DNA from: CAYUUP01 sp964447925
Lineage (GTDB): Bacteria; Bacillota; Clostridia; Oscillospirales; Oscillospiraceae
Assembly (NCBI GenBank): GCA_964447925.1
Contig: CAYUUP010000087.1
Span: forward strand, 1 to 6,386
DNA length: 6,386 bases
Direction: 5' to 3'
Part shown: one piece after another, positions 1 to 6,332 of the stretch
Numbering within the stretch: the stretch's first letter is position 1
How the letters are laid out: the number at the start of each line of letters is the position of its first letter
Made by a program: the position numbers and the translations under genes
Notes under the pieces: model-generated
Told to the model about the DNA's origin: nothing
The model's input: the letters and a program-made list of their open reading frames with translations, nothing else
Database searches by the model: none

Positions 1-1755
1 GATGACAATAACAACCTGGGGCAGCGTCTCGCCCCCTTCCCGACTGACAGAGGCATTGTAGGAGGACAGCTCCCGCACCCCTTGCTCAGAAAACATACGG
101 TAGCGCTTGAGCATCTCCGTTACCGCCCACTGAAGGGCGCCTGCCGCCTTCTTGGGGTCAGTGACCACTGGAATCAGCAGGTGGGGGATACCGTTATAGA
201 TGCCAAGTTCCACCATCTTGGGATCCACCATGATAAGACGGACTTCCTCTGGAGATGCCTTATAGAGCAAAGAGATAATCAGCGAATTGGTACACACCGA
301 CTTGCCAGAGCCGGTAGTGCCTGCAATCAGCAGATGGGGCAGCTTCGCAATGTTGCCTACAATATTCTTGCCGGAGATATCCTTACCCAAGGCAAAGGCC
401 ACCTTGGATTTCTCCCCGGAAAACTCCGGCGAGTCAATGACCTCCCTGATCGGGACGGGGCTGACCAGCCGATTTGGCACCTCTACGCCTACCACAGAGC
501 TTTTCCCGGTAATGGGGGCAATCCGCACGCTGGATGCTCCCAGAGACAGGGCAATATCCCCCGCCAGATTGGTCACTTTGTTGAGCTTGACGCCGCGGGT
601 CAGTTCCAACTCATAGCGGGTGACGGATGGCCCCCGTGTAATACAGATGATGCTGGCATCAATGCCAAAGGAGCGGATGGTGTCCTCCAGAGTGGCACGG
701 GTACTCTCCAGTTCTCTGCCTGCGGCGGAACCAGACACCGGCGTCCCCTCGTTCAGCAGGAAAATGGGGGGAAAGGAATAGCCCTCGTAGGGTGGCTTCT
801 CATCCTGCGCATCATCAGGCGGGGCAGCCTCCTGATCTGCCTGCGCACGCTGACCTTCTTTTTGCTTCCCGGATCCGGCTCGGATCTCATGGGGGGGTGA
901 TACGGCTGGTTCACGCTCAAAGCGCACCTCTCCCCCCTGGAAGATGGATTCCCCCGCCTCCTCTTCATCCTCATCCTCGTCTTCCTCCGGGGAAGGAGTG
1001 TCATCCTCCACCCGCAGGTCAAAGTCCCGCATGGAGCGGTGACTCCGGCGGGGCATGGCAACAGGCTTAACATCGGCACCTGGCTCCTGCTCAAAGCCGT
1101 CCTCCTCCCAGACAGTCTGCTGGTCCTCCTGCTGGGTGAGAAGTTCATCCTGCCGCAGCGCCCTGGCCTGCCGCCAGGTCAGGAAGCGCTCCTTCAGCCA
1201 AAGCCCCACATCCGCAGGGGTCAGCCGCAGGATAATCATGACAAGCACCAGCAGGATAATCAGCACGATGAACATGGCCCCAAGGCGGCTGAAGCCCATC
1301 AGCAGGTTGGCGAGGCCCCCCGCCAGCACGCCGCCGGAGCCGTAGGCCTGGCCACTCTTCCACAGAGAGATGATGCCACCGCTGGAGATATCGGACAGCA
1401 GGATATGGAAAGCCATCCCAATTACCCAGGGCAAGGCAAGGCTGCATCCCAGCCGGGCATAGGCCCATTCCCGTCCGTGAAAGACCAGGAATATGCTGGC
1501 CAGCAGCAGGGCAGGCGGTACAAACCAGAAGCCATAGCCCACCAGTCCCCGGATGATATTACAGTAAAAGCTGATAAAGACGGCCTCCACGCCAAAATAG
1601 CCAAAGATGGCAAAAATTGCCAGCAACAGGCAGACCACTGCCCCGGCAAACCAGCCCCACCCAGTGGATTTCCCTTTGTCACTCCTGACGCTGGACTTTT
1701 TTCCACCGTTCTTTACGGCAGATGTCCTTGAAGCCGTTTTTTTCTTCTGTGCCAT
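1..1755 (-). CDS. ftsK: DNA translocase FtsK/SpoIIIE family, 3' end cut by window edge
   Basis: Membrane-anchored, ATP-driven double-stranded DNA pump that clears chromosome ends from the division (or sporulation) septum. The first 585 residues are present in one uninterrupted frame. A basic N-terminus is followed by about four membrane segments (roughly residues 33-55, 70-93, 102-120 and 158-176). Next is a charged, low-complexity linker (about 190-330) with an acidic run near 250-268. The alpha/beta motor start carries GPSVTRYELEL (about 412-422), GVEVPN, and Walker A GTTGSGKS at 479-486, followed by IMVDPKMVELGIYNGIPHL. The window ends at LPQVVIVI, where the Walker B acidic residues should come next, so Walker B, the rest of the motor and the gamma (DNA-reading) domain lie outside. 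The ATG is preceded by AGGAGA at 1766-1771. It lies 77 nt downstream of uppP with no visible terminator between, so it is probably co-transcribed. SpoIIIE versus FtsK cannot be decided without the C-terminus. Confidence 0.96.
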   Translation of the reverse strand, partial: MAQKKKTASRTSAVKNGGKKSSVRSDKGKSTGWGWFAGAVVCLLLAIFAIFGYFGVEAVFISFYCNIIRGLVGYGFWFVPPALLLASIFLVFHGREWAYARLGCSLALPWVIGMAFHILLSDISSGGIISLWKSGQAYGSGGVLAGGLANLLMGFSRLGAMFIVLIILLVLVMIILRLTPADVGLWLKERFLTWRQARALRQDELLTQQEDQQTVWEEDGFEQEPGADVKPVAMPRRSHRSMRDFDLRVEDDTPSPEEDEDEDEEEAGESIFQGGEVRFEREPAVSPPHEIRAGSGKQKEGQRAQADQEAAPPDDAQDEKPPYEGYSFPPIFLLNEGTPVSGSAAGRELESTRATLEDTIRSFGIDASIICITRGPSVTRYELELTRGVKLNKVTNLAGDIALSLGASSVRIAPITGKSSVVGVEVPNRLVSPVPIREVIDSPEFSGEKSKVAFALGKDISGKNIVGNIAKLPHLLIAGTTGSGKSVCTNSLIISLLYKASPEEVRLIMVDPKMVELGIYNGIPHLLIPVVTDPKKAAGALQWAVTEMLKRYRMFSEQGVRELSSYNASVSREGGETLPQVVIVI

Positions 1756-1833
1756 GTATTTTGATTCTCCTAATATTTTCAATCTCCGGCGCTGTCTCCC
1801 GCGTTTTGGGCGGCGATGTCAGCATACCGGTCC

Positions 1834-2676
1834 TTAGAGCAGGATAATGCTGAGTACAATGGTCAGAACGCCCACGCCCCAGCAGTAATAGGCAAAGCCG
1901 CCAAACTTTCCTTTGTCAGCCAGCAGGTTCACCAGCCGGATGGCAAAATAGCCCACGACTGCGGCTACCGCTACGCCCACCAGATAAGCCGGCAGCATGG
2001 ATATCTCGATGCCCTCCTTCAGAGCGTCCTTCAAGCTGATGATGTTGGCTCCCAGCACCGCCGGGATGGACATCAGAAAGGAGTAGCGCACGGCATACTC
2101 CCGCTTATAGCCCCGCAGCATACCCACAGCGATGGTGGTGCCGGAGCGGGACAGGCCGGGAATAGTGGCAACCGCCTGGCCACAGCCCACCAGCAGGGCG
2201 TCCAGAAGGGTGGATGTCCGCTCGGTCTTTTTTCCTTTTGCCAGCCGGTCGGAGACAAAGAGCAAAGTACCCGTCACCAGCAGGGCAACGGCGATAAAGT
2301 ACGTATTCCCGGAGAGACTTTCGATGTAGTCCTTCACCGGCAGAATAGCAAAGAGGGGCAGCGTACCTACGATAATCAGCAGAATCAGCCGCCGGGCAGG
2401 GGGGACATGCTTTGGCTTTCCCTCTGGCGGGCGGGTAAAGTCCCGGATACCCAAGAAAAATTCCTTCACCAGTTCTACAATGTCCTTCCAATAGACCGCA
2501 AAAATGGAGATCAGCGTCCCCAGATGGAGCAGAACGTCAAAGAAGGTGCTGCTCTCATCCGCACTCTGGATGCCCAGGAAGTTATGGAACAGGGCCAGAT
2601 GACCCGAGCTGGAGATGGGCAGGAACTCTGCAATGCCCTGCACCAGTCCTAAAAAGATAGACTGCAAATAACTCAA
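1834..2676 (-). CDS. uppP: Undecaprenyl-diphosphatase (UppP/BacA family)
   Basis: Integral membrane enzyme that dephosphorylates undecaprenyl pyrophosphate to undecaprenyl phosphate, recycling the lipid carrier of peptidoglycan and wall polymers. High activity is known to give bacitracin resistance. The 280-residue product has the usual family length and many hydrophobic helices. It carries the N-terminal motif QGIAEFLPISSSGHL (residues 13-27), the Q form of the (E/Q)xxxE signature with E17, S22-S24 and H26. It also carries the second signature PGLSRSGTT (173-181) with R177. I chose the TTG at 2676 because AAGGAGG (2684-2690) sits 7 nt before it and the protein then begins LSYLQSIFLGLVQG, as homologues do. 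The frame is open further upstream to a TTG at 2739, but those starts lack a ribosome site and overlap thiN and the putative promoter. It lies 56 nt after thiN and 78 nt before ftsK. Confidence 0.96.
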   Translation of the reverse strand: MSYLQSIFLGLVQGIAEFLPISSSGHLALFHNFLGIQSADESSTFFDVLLHLGTLISIFAVYWKDIVELVKEFFLGIRDFTRPPEGKPKHVPPARRLILLIIVGTLPLFAILPVKDYIESLSGNTYFIAVALLVTGTLLFVSDRLAKGKKTERTSTLLDALLVGCGQAVATIPGLSRSGTTIAVGMLRGYKREYAVRYSFLMSIPAVLGANIISLKDALKEGIEISMLPAYLVGVAVAAVVGYFAIRLVNLLADKGKFGGFAYYCWGVGVLTIVLSIILL

Positions 2677-2683
2677 AGCGATT

Positions 2684-2690
2684 CCTCCTT
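2684..2690 (-). promoter_or_regulatory. Ribosome binding site deciding the TTG start of uppP
   Basis: AAGGAGG on the minus strand, 7 nt before TTG 2676. It is a near-perfect anti-16S match and is what fixes the non-ATG start. The in-frame ATG at 2709 and TTG at 2739 have no such site. Confidence 0.85.
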
Positions 2691-2699
2691 TGTATTTAG

Positions 2700-2708
2700 A
2701 GTATAGCA
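2700..2708 (-). promoter_or_regulatory. Putative extended -10 promoter for uppP
   Basis: Minus strand reads TGC TATACT (extended -10 TGn plus a -10 hexamer with 5 of 6 consensus bases) in the 56-nt gap between thiN and uppP. No good -35 is visible at 16-18 nt, so it would rely on the extended -10. The predicted transcript start is near 2693, giving a very short leader that begins at the ribosome site. If real, uppP-ftsK can be expressed apart from the kinase operon. Confidence 0.5.
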
Positions 2709-2732
2709 TATTTTGGCTGGGGATGCTAGCCT

Positions 2733-3392
2733 TTACCAAAATTCATGCCGGGGCAGGGGAACCTTTTCCATAGGCCGCCAAGCTGCCAGCAGCATTCCTC
2801 GTTTCACCGTGACACAGGCGGGTCCCGCCAAGAAGACATTGCTGACCCCAAGAGGGTAGTCACTGGACATAATGGCGTCCTCCAGCGGATAGGACAGACC
2901 GGTGAGGGTGACGCCCTCCGCTAGACCACCCCAGGCAAAGAGGGACAGCGTCCCTGCCTGTTCCGCCGGAAACATCAGGTGACCATTTTGGATGGCCGTG
3001 ACCGCAGTATCCGCCCTCAGCAGGAAGCCGGGCAGGGTGCGGGCTGCCAGCCAAGCTAGGATTTGGAGGTTGCCCAGGGTGTGATCCAGCCGCCCACCCA
3101 GTCCGCCATAGATGTTAAACCGGCGGCAGCCCCGGCTCAGCCCTTCCCGGACGGCCAGCAGCATATCCGGCTCGTCCTTGCGGACAGGGTGGCGAACTAC
3201 CTCCACATCCTCCGGCACATAGCCTAGGGAGTCAAAGTCACCTACCGCCAAATGGGGGGATATTCCCCAGTTCTTCAGTTTTTCGTAGCCCCCGTCAGCG
3301 GCAATCACCAGCCCCGCCGGGGGATTTTCCAGGGAAAATACCAGCTCGTCGTATGCCCCTGCTCCGAAAATCGAGCAGACTTTTTCCTCCAT
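2733..3392 (-). CDS. thiN: Thiamine pyrophosphokinase (thiamine diphosphokinase)
   Basis: Cytosolic enzyme transferring pyrophosphate from ATP to thiamine, giving thiamine diphosphate, the active cofactor. The 219-residue product shows the family signatures in order: AADGG (31-35), GDFDS (51-55), KDEPD (72-76, the usual KDxTD position), GGLGGRLDHTLGN (96-108) and GVSN (182-185, usually GISN). It covers both the catalytic N-domain and the C-terminal thiamine-binding beta domain. A C-terminal tail of about 16 residues ending RHEFW seems longer than usual. The ATG at 3392 is preferred over upstream in-frame starts, because GGAGGGG (3398-3404) sits at correct spacing inside the last codons of the preceding lipoprotein gene. 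Only 2 nt separate it from that gene's stop, so translation is probably coupled. In many Firmicutes thiN sits with rsgA and rpe; here it follows a signalling pair instead. Confidence 0.93.
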   Translation of the reverse strand: MEEKVCSIFGAGAYDELVFSLENPPAGLVIAADGGYEKLKNWGISPHLAVGDFDSLGYVPEDVEVVRHPVRKDEPDMLLAVREGLSRGCRRFNIYGGLGGRLDHTLGNLQILAWLAARTLPGFLLRADTAVTAIQNGHLMFPAEQAGTLSLFAWGGLAEGVTLTGLSYPLEDAIMSSDYPLGVSNVFLAGPACVTVKRGMLLAAWRPMEKVPLPRHEFW

Positions 3393-3394
3393 TT

Positions 3395-4219
3395 TCACCC
3401 CTCCATGCGCTGACAAAGAAGTATACTGTCTACCATTTCCAACTCGGTTATCGTACTTTCCAGCGCGGTCAGCGCCAGCGTGTCAGATAGCAGCATCTCC
3501 AGCGAGTCTTTCTCCAGCGCCAATGTGCAGATGCCGCCCTCCACCTGAACAGCCAACTCCTGGCTGTCTGCTGGCAAAAATCCCCGCATGGTGGAGGAGG
3601 ATGGCCCGGCGCACAGCGCCTCCAACACTGCTTCCACCTGATCTGCTGGGGCCTCACTGTCCGCCGTCAGCGCACGGTACTCCGTGCCGATATCCTCCCC
3701 GGAGACCAGAGGGAAGAAGAGCTGAATTTCCAGCGTCACTGGATCGCTGACACCGCCGTCCAGGGTGATGTCCTCCGCTGTCAGGCCATCGGCCCGGTGT
3801 TCTGCCAGGAGGTGGCCTTCGACAGTGATGGTGACGGTATCCACCGCATCTAGGCCGCTCATGGTCAGGGTGACGCAGTAATCCGCCAAAATAAGATCCA
3901 GCCCGGAGAGTTGGCCATAGGCGGAGGAAAAGTCCACCGTCAGCATACCGTCCTCCAGTGTCCAGCTGTTTACCACTGTGCCCTGGGGGAGAGGACTTTC
4001 ATAGCCCATCTCATCCATACCCTCTGTCAGCAGAAACAGCAGGTATTCCACTTTGTCGGCGTCATCCTCTGACAAATCCGGCAGCTCCTCGGCCTCCAGC
4101 GCGCTGCCGCTGACCTCATCGCTAGGGCTGTAGACCGTCACCACTCTGCCACTTCTCTCCTGCCTGCACCCCGGGAGAAGGAGCAGCAGGGCAGATAACA
4201 GGATCAGCGCACGTTTCAT
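3395..4219 (-). CDS. Lipoprotein with two GerMN domains
   Basis: Predicted surface lipoprotein of 274 residues. A short basic N-terminus and hydrophobic stretch end in LLPGC, with the lipidated cysteine at 18. A low-complexity acidic segment (about 32-56) then leads to two GerMN-like repeats. Repeat 1 spans about 57-135 (GTVVNSW, GMLTVDFSSAY, then VDTVTITVEG). Repeat 2 spans about 160-272 (EIQLFFPLV, YRAL, VLEALCAGPSS, FLPADSQELAVQVEGG, then a degenerate end). GerMN domains occur in spore germination protein GerM and in actinobacterial LpqB, where they are thought to mediate protein contacts outside the membrane. The ATG at 4219 follows GGGAGG (4227-4232) and overlaps the kinase stop as ATGA, so the two are almost certainly made together. 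I infer that it tunes or receives input for the kinase; a structural role in germination or division is the alternative. Confidence 0.88.
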   Translation of the reverse strand: MKRALILLSALLLLLPGCRQERSGRVVTVYSPSDEVSGSALEAEELPDLSEDDADKVEYLLFLLTEGMDEMGYESPLPQGTVVNSWTLEDGMLTVDFSSAYGQLSGLDLILADYCVTLTMSGLDAVDTVTITVEGHLLAEHRADGLTAEDITLDGGVSDPVTLEIQLFFPLVSGEDIGTEYRALTADSEAPADQVEAVLEALCAGPSSSTMRGFLPADSQELAVQVEGGICTLALEKDSLEMLLSDTLALTALESTITELEMVDSILLCQRMEG

Positions 4220-5676
4220 GGCTGCACCTCCCTGGCGGCAGGCAGTGTGGTCACAAATCGGCTGCCACCGCCCTCCCGGGATTCCAGATGGATGTCTCCG
4301 CCAAAGGCCAGCACCGTGTCCCGGACGATGGAAAGTCCCAGGCCAGTACCCCCGGCCTCCCGGGAACGAGCCTTGTCCACCCGGTAAAATCGCAAAAAGA
4401 CCTTGTCCCGTTCCTCCTCCGGCACACCTACGCCAGTGTCCTCCACCAGCAGTGTGATTTTTTCCCCTGCCCGGTTCAGAGCGAGGAAGACCTGCCCACC
4501 CTGCCGGTTATATTTAATGGCATTTTCTACCAGATTGAAGACGATCTGATAGACACCGTCCGCTGTGGCCCGTACATAGCAGTCCGGCTCCAGGGCCAGC
4601 TGGAAAGCAACCTCCCGCTGATCTGCCAGCGGCGTCAGCATATGGAGGGCATCGGCCACCACCTGGCCCACATCCACCCGCTCCGGCTGGGGTTCCACCT
4701 GGTTGTCCAGTCGGGTCAGGGTCAGCAGATTTTCGGTAATGCGTGAGAGACGCTCTGTCTCGCTGCCGATATCTGCCACAAACTCCAGCTCCGTCTCCCG
4801 ATCCATCCCCTCATTTTGTAGGATGGAGTCGATCAGCAGACGGATGGAGGCCAGCGGGGTTTTTAGCTCATGAGAGGCATCGGAAACGAAGCGGCGGCGG
4901 ACATCGTTGGTCGCTTGCAGCTGCTCCGCCATCCGATTGAACTCCTCTGCCAGATCCGCCAGCTCATCTCGGCCACGCACCTCCACTCGAACTGCTCCCG
5001 GTTCCTGACGGCTCAGACTGCGGATGCCGGTGTGCAGCCGACTGATCCGCCGGGTCAGTGTCCGGGACAGGAAATAACTCAGCACCAGCGCCAGGACGCA
5101 CACCACCAGGGAGATATTGCGGAGATTCCGCTGAAGCCCTGTCAGCAGCGCCCCCTGCTCCGCGTCATATTCATAAACGTATACCGCCCCGATGACGGCG
5201 TTGCGATAGGTGACGGGGATGGCAGCGCTGCTGCGGAAAGCGCCATCGTCATAGCGGGAATAGAACACATCATTTCCCTCCAGGCACAGTACTATCTCCT
5301 GCAAAAGAGCGTATTTTCCCGTCTCCTTCTGGGTGTCATAGAGGGTCAGACCGGTGGTACCGGTGACCAGCACCCGGTTCAGACCGCTGTCATCCAGCAT
5401 ATCCATGACATGGACTACGTCCTCTTGGGTCAGCACCTCCAGCGCGGCCAGGGTGGATGCCATCACCGATGCCTGATTCTGGAGGGAAGTCTGCTTTGCC
5501 TTGAACACCAGCTCCTGGGAGGTCAGAATGGGGTAGGTGTTCAACAGCACCAGCACCGCTCCCACAATGGCAATATAGGAGAGGGCAAATTTCCACTGTA
5601 GGCTGCCTCGCCAAAAATGCCGCTCCCGCTTTTCTGGCTCATCCGTCCGCCCTGCCCGATTTCTCTTCCCAAACAA
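4216..5676 (-). CDS. Membrane sensor histidine kinase (HAMP-HisKA-HATPase_c)
   Basis: Two-component sensor kinase of 486 residues that would autophosphorylate on a histidine and pass phosphate to a response regulator. In order it shows a basic cytoplasmic N-tail; TM1 (about 28-50); an extracytoplasmic sensor region (about 51-186) ending IGAVYVYEY, resembling a single-PAS/Cache-like fold; TM2 (about 187-204); HAMP (about 205-257); and an H-box FVSDASHELKTPLASI with the phospho-acceptor H269. The ATPase domain has the N-box NLVENAIKYN (381-390), G1 DTGVGV (413-418), the F-box FLRFYRVD and G2 GGTGLGL (442-448). All catalytic motifs are intact. TTG 5676 is chosen because AAAGGAGG (5686-5693) sits 9 nt upstream; the frame-open TTG at 5706 has no ribosome site and lies next to the predicted transcript start. 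No response regulator lies upstream: the promoter is directly in front. The architecture resembles PhoR/WalK/MtrB-type kinases. Confidence 0.95.
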   Translation of the reverse strand: MFGKRNRAGRTDEPEKRERHFWRGSLQWKFALSYIAIVGAVLVLLNTYPILTSQELVFKAKQTSLQNQASVMASTLAALEVLTQEDVVHVMDMLDDSGLNRVLVTGTTGLTLYDTQKETGKYALLQEIVLCLEGNDVFYSRYDDGAFRSSAAIPVTYRNAVIGAVYVYEYDAEQGALLTGLQRNLRNISLVVCVLALVLSYFLSRTLTRRISRLHTGIRSLSRQEPGAVRVEVRGRDELADLAEEFNRMAEQLQATNDVRRRFVSDASHELKTPLASIRLLIDSILQNEGMDRETELEFVADIGSETERLSRITENLLTLTRLDNQVEPQPERVDVGQVVADALHMLTPLADQREVAFQLALEPDCYVRATADGVYQIVFNLVENAIKYNRQGGQVFLALNRAGEKITLLVEDTGVGVPEEERDKVFLRFYRVDKARSREAGGTGLGLSIVRDTVLAFGGDIHLESREGGGSRFVTTLPAAREVQP

Positions 5677-5685
5677 GGCATACCC

Positions 5686-5693
5686 CCTCCTTT
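5686..5693 (-). promoter_or_regulatory. Ribosome binding site deciding the TTG start of the kinase
   Basis: AAAGGAGG on the minus strand, 9 nt before TTG 5676. A second, weaker GAAGGAG lies just upstream (about 5694-5700). An ATG at 5680 is in another frame and would give an unrelated reading, so the TTG is preferred. Confidence 0.8.
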
Positions 5694-5721
5694 CTCCTTC
5701 TATCAAACAGGCTGTACTCTA

Positions 5722-5750
5722 ATTATAACGTGAATGAATCGGTTTGGCAA
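5722..5750 (-). promoter_or_regulatory. Sigma-A-type promoter for the kinase operon
   Basis: Minus strand has TTGCCA (5745-5750), a 17-nt spacer and a perfect TATAAT (5722-5727). Predicted transcription starts near 5715, leaving a leader of about 39 nt before TTG 5676. It shows that the kinase is the first gene of its transcript, so no response regulator precedes it in the same operon. Confidence 0.8.
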
Positions 5751-5999
5751 GGGAAAGACTGCCTTTGCATCTGATATTGCTGAAGATGTTACAATAATGT
5801 GTGACAAAAAATGAAAAAGGATAGCGAATTCCTTTGAAGATTTCGAAAGACAATTAGCTGCCAGACAAAGACAGTACAACAATTTTCCCATGTGTCCCCT
5901 TAATTGGTACACCCTGAAACACGTCATATCTGCATGGCCCAATGTACCACACATCATTGACAAACCTGCAAAAATTTACAGCGACGGCTCGCACCGGCC
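5751..5999. other. Non-coding spacer between divergent promoters
   Basis: About 250 bases, visibly richer in A and T than the flanking minus-strand genes. I find no convincing gene. One reading frame on the minus strand (5703-5963) is open, but it has no ribosome site, no recognisable domain, and runs through the kinase promoter and leader. The only structure noted is a pair of inverted 7-mers, TGGTACA (5905-5911) and TGTACCA (5943-5949), with 31 nt between. Regulator sites for either divergent promoter could lie here, but none is recognisable. Confidence 0.6.
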
Positions 6000-6028
6000 T
6001 TGCAAAACCTTCACGCATGTGCTATAAT
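6000..6028 (+). promoter_or_regulatory. Strong sigma-A-type promoter for the small membrane protein
   Basis: TTGCAA (6000-6005), a 17-nt spacer and a perfect TATAAT (6023-6028) preceded by TGC (6020-6022), so it has both a -35 and an extended -10. Predicted start is near 6035, giving a leader of about 35 nt that ends in GGAGGTG. Confidence 0.82.
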
Positions 6029-6069
6029 CAGGGCAGTTCGGCAAATCGGAATTTCACGGAGGTGTTCAC

Positions 6070-6288
6070 ATGAGCTTACAAAACAAGCTGCGCCTTATCA
6101 GTGGAATTATGCTGATTGTGGCCATCGTATTTGTATTATGTGCCTTGTCCAACCCACAGCTTGGGCACGTTATATACCTTGGAAATTGGGAATTTGGTGC
6201 AGAACAGAAGAGAGTTTGCTACCTCGTTTATGTTATCGTTATGGTAGTTCTATTTATTACATCTTTCTTTGTCAAGAAAAAGAGATAA
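6070..6288 (+). CDS. Small two-TM membrane protein of unknown function
   Basis: I do not recognise this 72-residue protein. It has a short basic N-terminus (NKLRLISG), a first membrane segment (about 9-26, rich in I, V and L), a 22-residue loop with LGHVIYLGNWEFGAEQKRVC, a second membrane segment (about 49-68) and a basic tail KKKR. The positive charges at both ends suggest both termini are inside and the loop outside. The cysteine at 24 is not in a lipobox context. The gene is supported by its own near-consensus promoter, GGAGGTG (6058-6064) at good spacing before the ATG, and a terminator after it, so it is a separate one-gene unit. It is divergent from the kinase operon, and its codons are more AT-rich than those of the neighbours, which could mean transfer or simply a membrane-protein bias. 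A small toxin-like or stress-related membrane peptide is possible, but no partner gene or antisense RNA is visible. Confidence 0.8.
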   Translation: MSLQNKLRLISGIMLIVAIVFVLCALSNPQLGHVIYLGNWEFGAEQKRVCYLVYVIVMVVLFITSFFVKKKR

Positions 6289-6323
6289 CCCAAATGGCAA
6301 ATTAAAGTTTGCCGAGTTATCTC
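6282..6323 (-). terminator. Two-stem hairpin over the stop codon, terminator-like on the minus strand
   Basis: Outer stem GAGATAAC (6282-6289) pairs with GTTATCTC (6316-6323). Inner stem GGCAAA (6296-6301) pairs with TTTGCC (6308-6313) around a 6-nt loop, with an uneven internal bulge. Read on the minus strand, the stem is followed directly by TTTTTCTT (6274-6281), the layout of an intrinsic terminator for a convergent gene right of the window. On the plus strand there is no T-run. The stop codon TAA of the small membrane protein lies in the outer stem. Confidence 0.6.
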
Positions 6324-6332
6324 AATATGTAG

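Noticed and set aside
82..900. Long plus-strand open frame opposite ftsK
   Set aside because: Antisense to a clear FtsK frame with intact motifs; the product is rich in H, Q, G and R with no recognisable domain, which is typical of a shadow in GC-rich coding sequence.
1039..1731. Plus-strand open frame of 230 residues opposite the ftsK membrane region
   Set aside because: Antisense shadow of the hydrophobic N-terminus of FtsK; low-complexity Q/H/P content and no family match.
1816..2652. Plus-strand open frame of 278 residues opposite uppP
   Set aside because: Covers almost exactly the uppP gene on the other strand; uppP has diagnostic motifs, whereas this product is Q/H/G-rich without a domain.
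2712..2730. Possible terminator hairpin between thiN and uppP
   Set aside because: Only a 4-bp stem (GGCT/AGCC) followed by AAAATATG on the minus strand; too weak and without a T-run.
4870..5601. Plus-strand open frame of 243 residues opposite the kinase
   Set aside because: Antisense to the kinase sensor, HAMP and H-box; no recognisable domain or family match.
5957..5962. Perfect TTGACA suggesting another plus-strand promoter
   Set aside because: No acceptable -10 hexamer lies 16-18 nt downstream; the TTGCAA/TATAAT pair at 6000-6028 is the better promoter.
5703..5963. Minus-strand frame of 86 residues upstream of the kinase, considered as a possible remnant regulator
   Set aside because: TTG start without a ribosome site, no response-regulator motifs, and it runs through the kinase -35, -10 and transcript start.
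6000..6305. Plus-strand frame of 101 residues overlapping the small membrane protein
   Set aside because: It begins inside the -35 element and overlaps the better-supported 72-residue gene in another frame; no ribosome site.
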